33,024 nt of DNA from the NCBI GenBank assembly GCA_014871665.1, contig WGSL01000018.1:1-33024 (forward strand). Reading direction: 5' to 3'. The notes under the pieces were generated by a model that saw only the letters and a list, made by a program, of their open reading frames with translations, did not search any database and was not told where the DNA came from. The position numbers were made by a program, and so were the translations under genes. This document shows, piece after piece, positions 7,151 through 15,486 of the stretch (position 1 is its first letter; every line of letters begins with the position of its first letter). The stretch comes from Collinsella sp. GTDB lineage: Bacteria > Actinomycetota > Coriobacteriia > Coriobacteriales > Coriobacteriaceae.

Positions 7151-9052
7151 GTGAAGACCTGTGATTGCCTCACATATGTACGGCTTAATTTAGAAGTTCT
7201 TGCGCGCAACCGGGGAATTATGTTGCTGACGGCGCTGCTCGCGCTCGTATTCTGCATCCCGGTATTTCTATCCGTTCCAACGGGAGCAGATTATCTATAT
7301 GGTAGAGCTTCCATCGAAGACCAGAGAGCCCTTTTGGTCTCTCAAGTCTCTGACGGCGTTTATGACACTGCCCCACAGGAGCTCAACAGCATCATTGCCG
7401 ACGAAAGGGCATGTCTTGATCGAGCGCTTGAAAGCAAGGCAGACTCCAGAGGGTATTACGATGCGATTGCCGATTACGACAATCTATTGCTCAAGGAATA
7501 CCGACTCGGTTATTTGAATGGTGTTGATTCGGAGTTATCGCTTGAAGCCCAAGAGCGTCTTCCCAGAGCCATATCAGTGCTGACCTATCCGGAATCGTAC
7601 GACTCAACGACAAAAATGCCTGGGATGATTCTCCTCGCATATTATTGCGGCGCTGTTCCTGCAATAGCGTGGCTTTTAGTTCCGATTCTCGTCCTCTATA
7701 TGTCGCTTGAGGGGGATGGAAAGCGGTTCTACGATCGAGCGTTGTTGTCAAAGTTAGAGATGAATGCATGCCGCGTTCTCGTCTCTGGTATTGCATCGAT
7801 GCTGGTTTTGGTGCTGGCGTTGGCTCCCTGTTTTGTATTGGCAACGGTGTTTAACGGTGTAGGCCAGACAGAGTACCCGGTCGTATTCATTCAGTATGGT
7901 GACGTAGTCGAAAGAACTGTGTTAGTTCAGCTAGGGCTATTTGTCGTCTTTGAAGCTGTGCTGTCGATGATGTTTGCTTGCTTGGGCGTGTGCGTGTACG
8001 CCGGAAGCAGAAACAGGGCCATTTCGTCCATGGTGATCGCTCTTGTGGGGGGCATAAGCCAGCTTCCGTTTTATGCGAGCAAAGATGCTCCATGGCATGC
8101 GTTGTTGCCGTATATGGTGTCGAGCTATTCCGTTTCTTCGCTTGCGCTTGGCGGCGCCTCTTACGCCAATGGGGCGGAGGTATCTCTTGTTCCTGAAGCC
8201 AATGCATTGCACTGCGCCTTTGCCGTGGTGAGCACATTTGTTATTTGTGCGTTGGGAATCATCTCGTTTTCGCTTCTTAAAAGTAGGAATCGCTGGGCCT
8301 GGAACCAAATTCGCCCGGGCAGTTTGGGTGAGGAAAGCGTGCTATCCCTGTCGCTGGATACGTTGACGGTTGGAAATAATCAGCTCGTAAAGGGATTGCA
8401 GTTTGATATGCCCGCTGGCGAGATATGGGGTCTTGTCGCTCCAAATGGATATGGAAAGACAACGTTACTCAATACTCTTTGGGGAGACGCTGGGCAATCA
8501 GTCCGCGTGTTGGGTTCTCTCTGTTTTCATGCGAAAGCGTGCGTTGACTGTGAGCAAATGAGAAAGGTTTTCTTCTTAGTTCCGAACGGGCCGTCTCTAT
8601 TGATTCGGCACATGACCGTTGCTTTCCATCTCGATCGATGCAAGAAAATTTGGCATTCGCCTCGTACCTTGGATCAAGTGCTTAATCTCTTTGACTTGAC
8701 TGAGTTGAAGAATATGCCCGTATCTAGGTTGTCTGACGGAAATAGACAATTGCTTAATGTTGCGATGGCCTATATGTCTTATTGCGAAGTCGTCCTTTTG
8801 GATGAGCCCATGAATGCGCTTGATGTGGGACATGTCGCAATCGTTTCGAATGCTCTTAGAGATGAAGCAGGTAGGGGAGCGCATGTCATTATCTCTTCCC
8901 ATCTTATCGGGAATCTCGAATCGCTCTGCGATGGCTCCGTCTTGCTCACACGAGATGATTCGCACTTCGTTACTCGAGAAATGGGAGGTGATTCGAAATG
9001 GATCGGTAATGTGTACGCGCAGCTATTCAAGACGAACGACAGCAAAAACTAG
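7151..9052 (+). CDS. ABC exporter, permease and ATPase in one chain
   Basis: This 633-aa protein starts with a permease-like part: a first membrane segment at ~20-42, a long hydrophilic loop to ~165, then about five further segments to ~385. The C-terminal ATPase (~395-633) has a Walker A variant APNGYGKTT (~429), an unusual signature LSDGNRQ (~526), Walker B VVLLDEPMNALD (~546) and an H-loop ISSH (~581). The first Walker A glycine is replaced by alanine and the second signature glycine by aspartate, yet the catalytic residues look intact. I chose the GTG at 7151 because GGAGGT lies 7 nt upstream; the frame is open to 7124. The exported-protein gene starts 15 bp after the stop, so that protein is a plausible substrate or partner. 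It could also be an ABC-2-type exporter of something else. Confidence 0.8.
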   Translation: MKTCDCLTYVRLNLEVLARNRGIMLLTALLALVFCIPVFLSVPTGADYLYGRASIEDQRALLVSQVSDGVYDTAPQELNSIIADERACLDRALESKADSRGYYDAIADYDNLLLKEYRLGYLNGVDSELSLEAQERLPRAISVLTYPESYDSTTKMPGMILLAYYCGAVPAIAWLLVPILVLYMSLEGDGKRFYDRALLSKLEMNACRVLVSGIASMLVLVLALAPCFVLATVFNGVGQTEYPVVFIQYGDVVERTVLVQLGLFVVFEAVLSMMFACLGVCVYAGSRNRAISSMVIALVGGISQLPFYASKDAPWHALLPYMVSSYSVSSLALGGASYANGAEVSLVPEANALHCAFAVVSTFVICALGIISFSLLKSRNRWAWNQIRPGSLGEESVLSLSLDTLTVGNNQLVKGLQFDMPAGEIWGLVAPNGYGKTTLLNTLWGDAGQSVRVLGSLCFHAKACVDCEQMRKVFFLVPNGPSLLIRHMTVAFHLDRCKKIWHSPRTLDQVLNLFDLTELKNMPVSRLSDGNRQLLNVAMAYMSYCEVVLLDEPMNALDVGHVAIVSNALRDEAGRGAHVIISSHLIGNLESLCDGSVLLTRDDSHFVTREMGGDSKWIGNVYAQLFKTNDSKN

Positions 9053-9067
9053 GAGAGGAAGATAACC

Positions 9068-9421
9068 ATGAAACGACATATATCGAAGAACTTGGTGAAG
9101 GCATTGGCCGCATGTTTTATGCTTGCACTGTCGATGGGCGCAATTCCCAATTATGCGACGGCGCAGCCAGATACGGGTTCTGTTGCACCTTGTCGTCTTG
9201 TGACGGCGGATGTCTTGGACACCTACAAATCGTTCTCCACCGCGAGCTACCCGAGCGAGAATGTTGATTGCTTCGACCAGACATACAAGAGGCTGTCTTT
9301 CAAAACCTCTTATTCTCGTACGGGGCAAACGATCCTCTATACAGGTGCAGCGTTAAGCCCACGCGGGAACGGAATGCCTGGGTTTGAGACGAAATATAAG
9401 TGTACATATCGTACCTGGTAG
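9068..9421 (+). CDS. Small exported cysteine-containing protein
   Basis: This is a 117-aa protein with a clear Sec-type signal peptide: basic start MKRHISKN, hydrophobic core ALAACFMLALSMGAI and a probable cleavage site after ATA (~31-33). The mature part is about 85 residues, rich in Ser, Thr and Tyr, with three Cys (one near its N-terminus, one mid-chain, one just before the C-terminal YRTW). GGAGAGGAAG precedes the ATG. I do not recognise the family. A regulator, an ABC exporter and a small secreted protein in a row resemble bacteriocin or signal-peptide loci such as lactococcin 972-type clusters. That is an analogy of layout; I see no sequence match. Confidence 0.7.
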   Translation: MKRHISKNLVKALAACFMLALSMGAIPNYATAQPDTGSVAPCRLVTADVLDTYKSFSTASYPSENVDCFDQTYKRLSFKTSYSRTGQTILYTGAALSPRGNGMPGFETKYKCTYRTW

Positions 9422-9493
9422 ATAACCCTAGGACCAGATTGTCTCCGAATTACTTTGCGGAGGATTGATCTAACGATGCCGCTCCTGCGTTTA

Positions 9494-9629
9494 TCTCAAT
9501 CTGTAACATCTGACTGGCAAAAACGCTTCTACCTGTTACAGATTGAGATTATTCGACGCGCGTTCTGTAACTCGTCTCGATCTGTAACAGTAAGACGGCG
9601 ATTTGGTCTCCATATGTTACAGATTGAGA
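9494..9629. repeat. Regular array of four 15-bp repeats in alternating orientation
   Basis: TCTCAATCTGTAACA (9494-9508), its complement TGTTACAGATTGAGA (9534-9548), TCTCGATCTGTAACA (9575-9589) and TGTTACAGATTGAGA (9615-9629) are separated by 25, 26 and 25 bp of unrelated sequence. The array is two 55-bp hairpin units of identical geometry. A partial copy (TTCTGTAAC, 9563-9571) sits in the middle gap. It lies between the exported-protein gene and the terminator of the convergent luxR, with no coding content. Protein-binding array, REP-like element and transposon remnant are all possible. Confidence 0.85.
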
Positions 9630-9644
9630 CGAAAGAAAGCGTGA

Positions 9645-9777
9645 GCCAGAAAACCGCCGCGAGGGAAAGCAGCTCCCTTGCGGCGGTTTGGGCGTTTGCC
9701 CAGATAAAACCTACCAAAATCAACCTGTCCCTTTTTGGCAGGTTAACGCTTCCAGAAGTGGAGGATGAGCGTGGTGC
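9645..9777. repeat. Right copy (R2) of the ~130-bp direct repeat
   Basis: This copy is the terminator and last ~12 codons of the intact membrane LuxR gene at 9743-10708. It is the counterpart of 5061-5190; sequence similarity stops just past GTGGTGC in both copies. Confidence 0.85.
9651..9689 (-). terminator. Intrinsic terminator of the minus-strand luxR gene
   Basis: A 16-bp stem (AAACCGCCGCGAGGGA pairing with TCCCTTGCGGCGGTTT) is followed on the minus strand by TTTTCT. It lies about 55 bp after the luxR stop and may also end the plus-strand module. Confidence 0.8.
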
Positions 9778-10708
9778 GGTTTTGCTGCTCGGTTTTGACC
9801 AGGATGTTGTGGATGTGGGTCTTGACGGTGCCCACGGCAAGGAATAGCTCGTCAGCGATTTCTTGATTCGACTTGCCCAGCACAACCAGACGCATGACCT
9901 CGGTCTCGCGGTTGGAAAGCTTATAGGCGTTGCGATAGGAGGGCATCTGCTCTTCGATGTGTCGATCAAGATCGCTGACGTTCTTTTCCTCGGGCGCCTC
10001 CTGCATGCGGATCGAAAGCACGTGATAGGCGTAAATGATTAGCAGAATGGCAAAGTAGCACGCAAAGACGTTCTCGCTAAAGTTGCGCTCGGATAGGTAC
10101 AGCTGCAGCCAAGACGGCGCCAGGCTCATGGGGACCACCAGGATGTTGTAGAAGTCCTCGGCAACGATGCAGGCGACCATGATGGCGCCGATAATCAAAT
10201 GCCTCTTTTGCTTGCTGACACGCGCCTTCAGCTCAACCTTAGTACTCTTGTGAGCCGTCCAAAAGATATACAGTCCCACAAAGACAAGGAACACCTGACG
10301 CATCGTGTAGTAAAGCCACTGGTGCATGGGGCCGTTGGGGACGGCGACGATAATCAGCAGCTCGCTCAACAAAAACGTTGCGACGGGGATAACGAACTGC
10401 TTTTTAGAATGCTTGTCGAGCAGGTCCATGGCAATGGCCCAAATAAAAGCCTGTGAAGCGGTCGCCACAAGGGTCCGCAACACAGGCATGGTAATTGAGT
10501 AATAGTCGCTGGCGGGAAAACTCTGGTTTTGCAGCGTGTATTCAAAAAAGAAGATTTCGGTCATCTCGATGGCATAGCAAATAAAAACGCCGCTGCCATA
10601 GATAAAGAAGCGTCGACGGGACGAGGCATAGGCGGCAAGCGAAAGCACCGCCGTCACAATACAGATAACCAGTATTGCCAAGGTATAGAAGAACATGAGC
10701 GTGTTCAT
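9743..10708 (-). CDS. Membrane LuxR-family transcriptional regulator
   Basis: This 321-aa protein has about seven hydrophobic segments in residues 1-240 and a C-terminal LuxR/GerE HTH at ~255-315 (LSNRETEVMRLVVLGKSNQE, then VGTVKTHIHNIL). It is paralogous to the regulator at 17552-18544; both have YLSERN-SENV before the HTH and the same overall plan. Such proteins are presumed membrane sensors acting directly on DNA, but no ligand is established by the sequence. It is transcribed away from the putrescine carbamoyltransferase gene, and the 330-bp divergent gap holds a candidate operator. Its 3' end is duplicated as a stub at 5156. Confidence 0.85.
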   Translation of the reverse strand: MNTLMFFYTLAILVICIVTAVLSLAAYASSRRRFFIYGSGVFICYAIEMTEIFFFEYTLQNQSFPASDYYSITMPVLRTLVATASQAFIWAIAMDLLDKHSKKQFVIPVATFLLSELLIIVAVPNGPMHQWLYYTMRQVFLVFVGLYIFWTAHKSTKVELKARVSKQKRHLIIGAIMVACIVAEDFYNILVVPMSLAPSWLQLYLSERNFSENVFACYFAILLIIYAYHVLSIRMQEAPEEKNVSDLDRHIEEQMPSYRNAYKLSNRETEVMRLVVLGKSNQEIADELFLAVGTVKTHIHNILVKTEQQNRTTLILHFWKR

Positions 10709-10846
10709 CTGTCACCGTCCCGTCTCATTTGATCTGTGATTGGCTCCATATAATCCCCGGGGGTATACATGTCCCAGCCGGTCGCTTCACCGCGGATTAG
10801 ACACCAAAATATAGGATAGCCTTATGCCGTTCGCGGTTCCAGATAG

Positions 10847-10880
10847 TAAACCCCCTGTAAACACGTGACCTGCGGGTTTA
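10847..10880. promoter_or_regulatory. Candidate LuxR operator upstream of ptcA
   Basis: TAAACCC (10847-10853) and GGGTTTA (10874-10880) form an inverted repeat, with CACGTG between them. The right arm read in reverse is TAAACCCGCAGGT. This closely resembles TAAACCTGCAGGT upstream of the amidohydrolase at 18627. The rest of the 10709-11038 gap is A/T-rich and otherwise featureless; it must hold the promoters of both divergent genes. Confidence 0.45.
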
Positions 10881-11038
10881 TAGAGGATTAGAGAGGGTGT
10901 AACTCCGTGAACGGTCTTTAATCCCGAATAAACTAGGTAAAAATTGCATACGGGTGAATGATGGTCTTGTCAACACGAGGCGTGATGTTCGAGCGCCTCA
11001 TAGTAATAGTCGGCAAGACCGGCGGAAAGGAAATCGAC

Positions 11039-12112
11039 ATGGCACTGCCTAAGGATTTCATCGACACCAACGAGTTCACCAAAGAGCAGATCCTGGCTAT
11101 CGAGGATCTTGGCCTGGCAATGAAGAAGGCCATCAAGGTTGACGGTTATTATCCGCACCTGCTCCGTAACCAGAGCCTTGGCATGATCTTCCAGCAGGTC
11201 TCCACCCGCACCCGTCTTTCCTTCGAGACCGCTATGACCGACCTCGGCGGCCACGCTCAGTTCTATGGCCCTGGCACCATCCAGCTCGGTGGTCACGAGT
11301 CCCTGGGCGATACCGCTCGCGTTATGGGCTCGCTGCTCGACATCATGATGGCTCGCGTTGACCGCCACAAGGACGTCGTCGGCCTCGCCGAGGGCTCCGC
11401 TGTGCCCGTCATCAACGGCATGTCCGAGTTCAACCATCCCACGCAGGAGATGGGTGACCTCATGACCATGCTCGAGAACCTCCCCGAGGGCAAGAAGATC
11501 GAGGACTGCACCCTCGCCTTCATCGGCGACGCCACCCAGGTCTGCGTCTCCCTCATGTTCATCGCCTCCAAGGTCGGTATGAAGTTTGTCCAGTTTGGAC
11601 CTAAGGGCCACCAGATCCCCGACGGCGGCCTGCACGTCGGCACCGTTGAGGAGCGCGCCGAGTTCGGCAAGCAGATGATGGCCATCGCCGAGGAGAACTG
11701 CAAGGTCTCCGGCGGCTCCATCGTTATCTCCGACGACATCGAGTGCATCAAGGGTGCTGACTTCATCTACACCGACGTGTGGTATGGCCTGTACGACGAG
11801 GAGGTCTCGGGCGAGAACTACATGGACGTGTTCTATCCCAAGTATCAGGTCACCATGGACATGATGAACTTCGCCGGCCTCAACTCCAAGTTCATGCACT
11901 GCCTGCCGGCCACCCGCAACGAGGAGGTCGTCGACGAGGTCATGGACGATCCCGAGCGCTCCCTGTGCTGGGTCGAGGCCGAGAACCGCAAGCACTCCAT
12001 CCGTGCTCTCCTTGCCGCTCTGGGCAAGCGCACCCCGCTCAACGACGAAGGTGTCGAGTACTCCGCCAAGGCCGAGCTCCACGCCGCTCTCGAGGCTCTC
12101 GAGCAGCTCTAA
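11039..12112 (+). CDS. ptcA: Putrescine carbamoyltransferase
   Basis: This 357-aa cytoplasmic enzyme belongs to the aspartate/ornithine carbamoyltransferase family. The carbamoyl-phosphate loop STRTR is at 55-59, HPTQ starts at H133 and HCLPATR at H287. Ornithine carbamoyltransferases have a DVWxSMG loop; here it reads DVWYGLYDEE (W248 to Y252 and on), the form I associate with putrescine carbamoyltransferase. The C-terminus is also extended. In the agmatine deiminase pathway it phosphorolyses N-carbamoylputrescine to putrescine and carbamoyl phosphate. I chose the ATG at 11039, with AAAGGAAA upstream; the frame is open to 10958. An antiporter and agmatine deiminase follow on the same strand, which supports this role over ornithine carbamoyltransferase. 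Confidence 0.87.
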   Translation: MALPKDFIDTNEFTKEQILAIEDLGLAMKKAIKVDGYYPHLLRNQSLGMIFQQVSTRTRLSFETAMTDLGGHAQFYGPGTIQLGGHESLGDTARVMGSLLDIMMARVDRHKDVVGLAEGSAVPVINGMSEFNHPTQEMGDLMTMLENLPEGKKIEDCTLAFIGDATQVCVSLMFIASKVGMKFVQFGPKGHQIPDGGLHVGTVEERAEFGKQMMAIAEENCKVSGGSIVISDDIECIKGADFIYTDVWYGLYDEEVSGENYMDVFYPKYQVTMDMMNFAGLNSKFMHCLPATRNEEVVDEVMDDPERSLCWVEAENRKHSIRALLAALGKRTPLNDEGVEYSAKAELHAALEALEQL

Positions 12113-12244
12113 GCCTCTAGGCTTCTAAAAGCACGTTTGCGGGCGGCGGATGCTCGTCTCCTGTCGCCCGCTCACCGAGGCCCAAACGATTGCCTTAGTA
12201 CTTTGGGCTTCGGATCTGTCCAAGACCGAGCGAAGGAGCTCATC

Positions 12245-13675
12245 ATGAGCGACGGAAAGAAAAAGCTTTCCTTCTTGACGGTCATTTCGACCATCATCTG
12301 CGTCGTCTTCGTTTGCGAGGCCGCCGCTCCTGCTGCTGCCATTGGTAACCAGCAGTTCTTCTGGTGGATCTTCCTGATCCTGACCTTCCTGCTCCCTTAT
12401 GGCATGGTTGTCGCCGAGCTCGGCACCACCTATGACGGCGAGGGCGGCATTTACGACTGGGTGCGCGATGGCCTGGGCGACAAGTGGGGCGCCCGCATTT
12501 CGTACTACTACTGGGTTAACTACCCGCTGTGGATTGCCTCGCTGGCTACCATGTTCCCCGACATTTTGGGGATGGTCTTTGGCGTCGAGTTCAATCTGAT
12601 CGCCAAGATGGGTATCGATCTTGCCTTCGTGTGGATCGTCTACCTCATGGGCCGCTCCAAGGCGGCTGACTCCGAGTGGGTCCTTAACGGTGGCGCCATC
12701 ATCAAGGTCGCCGTTGCCGTTATCGTCGGCGCTCTGGGCATTTGGTATGCCATGGAGAACGGTTTTGCGAACGACATGTCCGCTGCCACCTTCATGCCCG
12801 AGCTCACCAACACCAACGCTCTCGGCTACCTGTCGATCATCATCTTTAACTTCATGGGCTTCGAGGTCATCTGCACTATGACTGACGACATGGCCGATCC
12901 CGCTCGCGATATCCCCAAGGCTATCATCGTCGGTGGCCTGTCCATCGCCGTGATCTACCTGTTCGCTGGCTTTGGCATCGGCGCCGCTGTGCCGGCCGAT
13001 TCCATCGACCCCGACTACGGCATGATTTTTGCCGTCCAGACCATGGTGGGCGACTCCATGATCTTCAAGGTCATCTGCATCGCCTTCCTGATCACCCTGT
13101 TCGCCAACATGGCTGCTTGGTCCTTCGGCGTCAACTCCGTCGCTCGCTATGCCGCCGAGCACGGCAACATGCCCAAGGTCTTCGCCTCGATGATCTCCAA
13201 GGACGATATGCCCAACGGCGCCAACCTGGTCAACGCCATCGTTGCCTCCCTGGTGCTGTGCCTGCAGCTGGTCCCCATCGATGCCATCTCCGAGGGTGTC
13301 TTCTGGATGCTCTTTGGCACCTCCGTTGTCTTCCTGCTGCTCACCTATATCCCGATGTTCCCGGCGTTCCTCAACCTTCGTAAGAACGACTCCAACCGTG
13401 AGCGCATCTTCACGTTCCCGTTTAAGGGCGCCATGATGAAGGTCATGCTGGCCATCCCTTGCATCGAGCTGATCCTGGCTATCGTTGCAACGCTGATCCC
13501 GTTCTCCGCCGCCGAAATTGGCGACAAGGTCCCGATGATCGTTATCTTCATCGTGCTTTTGCTCATCGGTGAGGTCGTCCGCGTCGTCAGCGCTAAGGGC
13601 CGCGAGACCGAGTACAAGGGTCTCACCCCCGAGCTTGCTGCTCAGCGTCTCGCTGAGGAGGCCGAAGAGGACTAG
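12245..13675 (+). CDS. APC-family amino acid/polyamine antiporter (1)
   Basis: This 476-aa membrane protein has about twelve hydrophobic segments and APC-superfamily features: the N-terminal helix has EAAAPAAAIGNQQFFWW, and VAELGTTYDGEGGIYDWVRD follows helix 2. AAGGAG lies 7 nt before the ATG. It sits between putrescine carbamoyltransferase and agmatine deiminase, so agmatine/putrescine exchange is the best guess. That substrate rests on context. A paralogue lies at 15787-17196 and is clearly alike from end to end. Confidence 0.85.
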   Translation: MSDGKKKLSFLTVISTIICVVFVCEAAAPAAAIGNQQFFWWIFLILTFLLPYGMVVAELGTTYDGEGGIYDWVRDGLGDKWGARISYYYWVNYPLWIASLATMFPDILGMVFGVEFNLIAKMGIDLAFVWIVYLMGRSKAADSEWVLNGGAIIKVAVAVIVGALGIWYAMENGFANDMSAATFMPELTNTNALGYLSIIIFNFMGFEVICTMTDDMADPARDIPKAIIVGGLSIAVIYLFAGFGIGAAVPADSIDPDYGMIFAVQTMVGDSMIFKVICIAFLITLFANMAAWSFGVNSVARYAAEHGNMPKVFASMISKDDMPNGANLVNAIVASLVLCLQLVPIDAISEGVFWMLFGTSVVFLLLTYIPMFPAFLNLRKNDSNRERIFTFPFKGAMMKVMLAIPCIELILAIVATLIPFSAAEIGDKVPMIVIFIVLLLIGEVVRVVSAKGRETEYKGLTPELAAQRLAEEAEED

Positions 13676-14041
13676 AGCGCCCAGATTCGGGGCTCCAACC
13701 CTCCTCGCGTACAAAAGTGCGCTTCGTCGGGCTTGTCGCTCCCGACTCCGGGCACTCCGGCCTCTTTTGAGGCGTGCCCAGGCGACAGGTTTGCCAACCA
13801 CTCCCTGGGGTGGGTGTGAGCTATTGTTCCGGTAACCACCGCCCACCCCAATCTCTCTCCCGTATCCTTTGTGCGTTTTGTCTCCGCGCACCAGGTTACG
13901 TCGTCGCTTGCCGGTGCGACTCCGTGAAAACCGGCGCCGGGCGCCCCGACCTTTGCCGGGGAACGGGCGCCTTTCACTCTTGGTTTTAGGCTGCGGGTAA
14001 CCCGCCCGCGGCAAGCGATCGTTCGATTTGGAGGATATCTT
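13676..14041 (+). promoter_or_regulatory. Highly structured 366-bp region upstream of aguA
   Basis: No gene is visible here, but strong stem-loops follow one another. A two-part hairpin at 13750-13779 pairs GGGCAC/GTGCCC and GCCTC/GAGGC around TTTT. A long-range pairing joins GGGGTGGGTG with CACCGCCCACCCC (~13813-13852). A GC stem CCCCG/CGGGG at 13944-13961 lies inside a GGCGCC/GGGCGCC pairing and is followed by TTTCACTCTTGGTTTT. The last could be a terminator or attenuator; GGAGG then precedes the aguA start. I do not recognise a named riboswitch. Confidence 0.5.
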
Positions 14042-15247
14042 ATGCGTACGATCACCGAGTCCGAGTCCACCCCCAAGGCCGACGGCTTCTTTATGCCCGC
14101 TGAGTTCGCCCCGCAGGATCGCGTGTGGATGGGCTGGCCCCACCGCACCGACACCTGGGCCCACGGCGCCAAGCCGGCTCAGAAGCAGTATGCCGCCATC
14201 GCCCGCGCCATCGCCGAGTTCACCCCGGTCACCATGTGCGCCAACCAGGCCGACTATGCCAACTGCAAGGCCGTCTTCGAGGAGGACGAGAACGTCACCG
14301 TTATCGAGATGACCACCGATGACGCTTGGTTCCGCGACACCGCCGCTACCTATGTCATCAACGGCAAGGGCGAGAAGCGCGCCAACCACTGGCACTTCAA
14401 CGCCTACGGCGGTCTTGTCGACGGCCTGTACTTCCCGTGGGATAAGGACGAGCAGATCGCCCTTAAGATGGCTGAGCTCTCCGGCTGCCGTCGCTATCGT
14501 CCCGATGACATGATCCTCGAGGGCGGCTCCATCACCGTCGACGGCGAGGGCACCCTTGTCGTGACCGACCAGTGCCTGCTTTCCCCGGGCCGCACCTGCT
14601 CTGCGGTTTTGGAGGAGGAAGAGGATCCCGAGTCCATCTGGCCCAAGTTCAAGAAGAAGTTTGAGCCCTGGAGCGAGGAGCTTCGCGCCTATATGGACGA
14701 GCACCTCAAGGATTACCTGGGTGTCGAGAAGGTCATCTGGGTCAAGGAGGGCATCGATCCCGAGGAGACCAACGGCCACATCGATGACGTCGCTACGTTC
14801 ATCGCCCCGGGCGTCATGGCCTGCATCTGGACCGACAATCCCGAGTATCCGTTCTACGAGCAGTGTCACGCTGCCTACGAGACCCTCTCCAACGCCGTTG
14901 ACGCCAAGGGCCGCAAGATGAAGGTCTACAAGCTCTGTATGCCCGTGAACCCGCTGTTCATGGACCAGGCTTCCTGCGACACCATCGACGCCGACGAGAA
15001 CGCCGAGCCGCGCGTTGCCGACGAGCCGCTGATCGCTTCTTACATGAACTACCTGGTCACCAACCATGGCGTTATCGTTCCGCAGTACGGCGACGAGAAC
15101 GACCAGCTGGCCGTTGACACGCTCCAGAAGATCTATGACGAGGTCTGGGGCGAGGGCGTCTACAAGTGCGTCGGCGTTCAGTCCGAGCAGGTCGTCTTCG
15201 GCGGCGGCAACATCCACTGCATTACCCAGCAGGAGCCGTCCGCTTAA
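14042..15247 (+). CDS. aguA: Agmatine deiminase (1), with an acidic insertion
   Basis: This 401-aa cytoplasmic enzyme belongs to the guanidino-group-modifying (PAD_porph) family and converts agmatine to N-carbamoylputrescine and ammonia. Visible active-site elements are DDAWFRD (93-99), E160 in LEGGS, H246 in NGHIDD and the nucleophile C393 in GGGNIHC. It is longer than its paralogue at 23079 (373 aa). The main difference is about 25 extra residues between CLLS and YLGVEK, containing an acidic run (LEEEEDPES) and a lysine/tryptophan-rich segment. GGAGG lies 7 nt before the ATG. It fits with the upstream carbamoyltransferase and antiporter as one catabolic pathway. The insertion could affect oligomerisation or regulation; that is a guess. 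Confidence 0.9.
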   Translation: MRTITESESTPKADGFFMPAEFAPQDRVWMGWPHRTDTWAHGAKPAQKQYAAIARAIAEFTPVTMCANQADYANCKAVFEEDENVTVIEMTTDDAWFRDTAATYVINGKGEKRANHWHFNAYGGLVDGLYFPWDKDEQIALKMAELSGCRRYRPDDMILEGGSITVDGEGTLVVTDQCLLSPGRTCSAVLEEEEDPESIWPKFKKKFEPWSEELRAYMDEHLKDYLGVEKVIWVKEGIDPEETNGHIDDVATFIAPGVMACIWTDNPEYPFYEQCHAAYETLSNAVDAKGRKMKVYKLCMPVNPLFMDQASCDTIDADENAEPRVADEPLIASYMNYLVTNHGVIVPQYGDENDQLAVDTLQKIYDEVWGEGVYKCVGVQSEQVVFGGGNIHCITQQEPSA

Positions 15248-15256
15248 TCGCCTGGC

Positions 15257-15346
15257 TTCCTGAGCCACGGCACCTTCCCGTTCATTCGTCGCTTGCGTAC
15301 CAAAGTACGCGGCGCTCCTCTTTCACGGGAATCTGCCGTACCTCAG
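15257..15346. repeat. Long nested hairpin downstream of aguA
   Basis: Successive arms pair around the loop CAAA: GCGTAC/GTACGC (15295-15310), TTCCCGT/ACGGGAA, ACGGCA/TGCCGT and CCTGAG/CTCAG. Almost 90 bp folds into one imperfect hairpin. A similar small stem (GCGTAC-AAAA-GTGCGC) occurs just downstream of antiporter 1 near 13708. Confidence 0.6.
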
Positions 15347-15441
15347 AAACCCAGCCGATCAACTGGACAATCGGCAAATCAGTCCATCTCGGGGCATTGA
15401 TGGTTGGCTTGCTTGATGTCTTGGTTGGCTGGGTTTTCTTT

Positions 15442-15479
15442 GGGCACTCCGTTGCCTCCACTTCGGAGTGCCCTTTTTC
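15442..15479 (+). terminator. Intrinsic terminator
   Basis: GGGCACTCCG pairs with CGGAGTGCCC and is followed by TTTTTCTTT. It lies between agmatine deiminase 1 and antiporter 2 and separates them into two transcription units. Confidence 0.88.
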
Positions 15480-15486
15480 TTTGATT

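Noticed and set aside
9068..9421. Lactococcin 972-type bacteriocin
   Set aside because: Layout is similar, but I could not match the mature sequence to that family and the neighbour is not the usual DUF1430 membrane protein.
9494..9629. CRISPR array
   Set aside because: Repeats are only 15 bp and alternate in orientation, there are only four, and no cas genes are in the window.
11039..12112. Ornithine carbamoyltransferase
   Set aside because: The SMG loop typical of ornithine carbamoyltransferase is replaced by WYGLY, and the gene sits with agmatine deiminases.
12125..15268. Open minus-strand frame of about 1047 codons
   Set aside because: It lies antisense to the antiporter and agmatine deiminase genes and crosses their intergenic region; it is a by-product of GC-rich codon third positions, and the translation is low-complexity.
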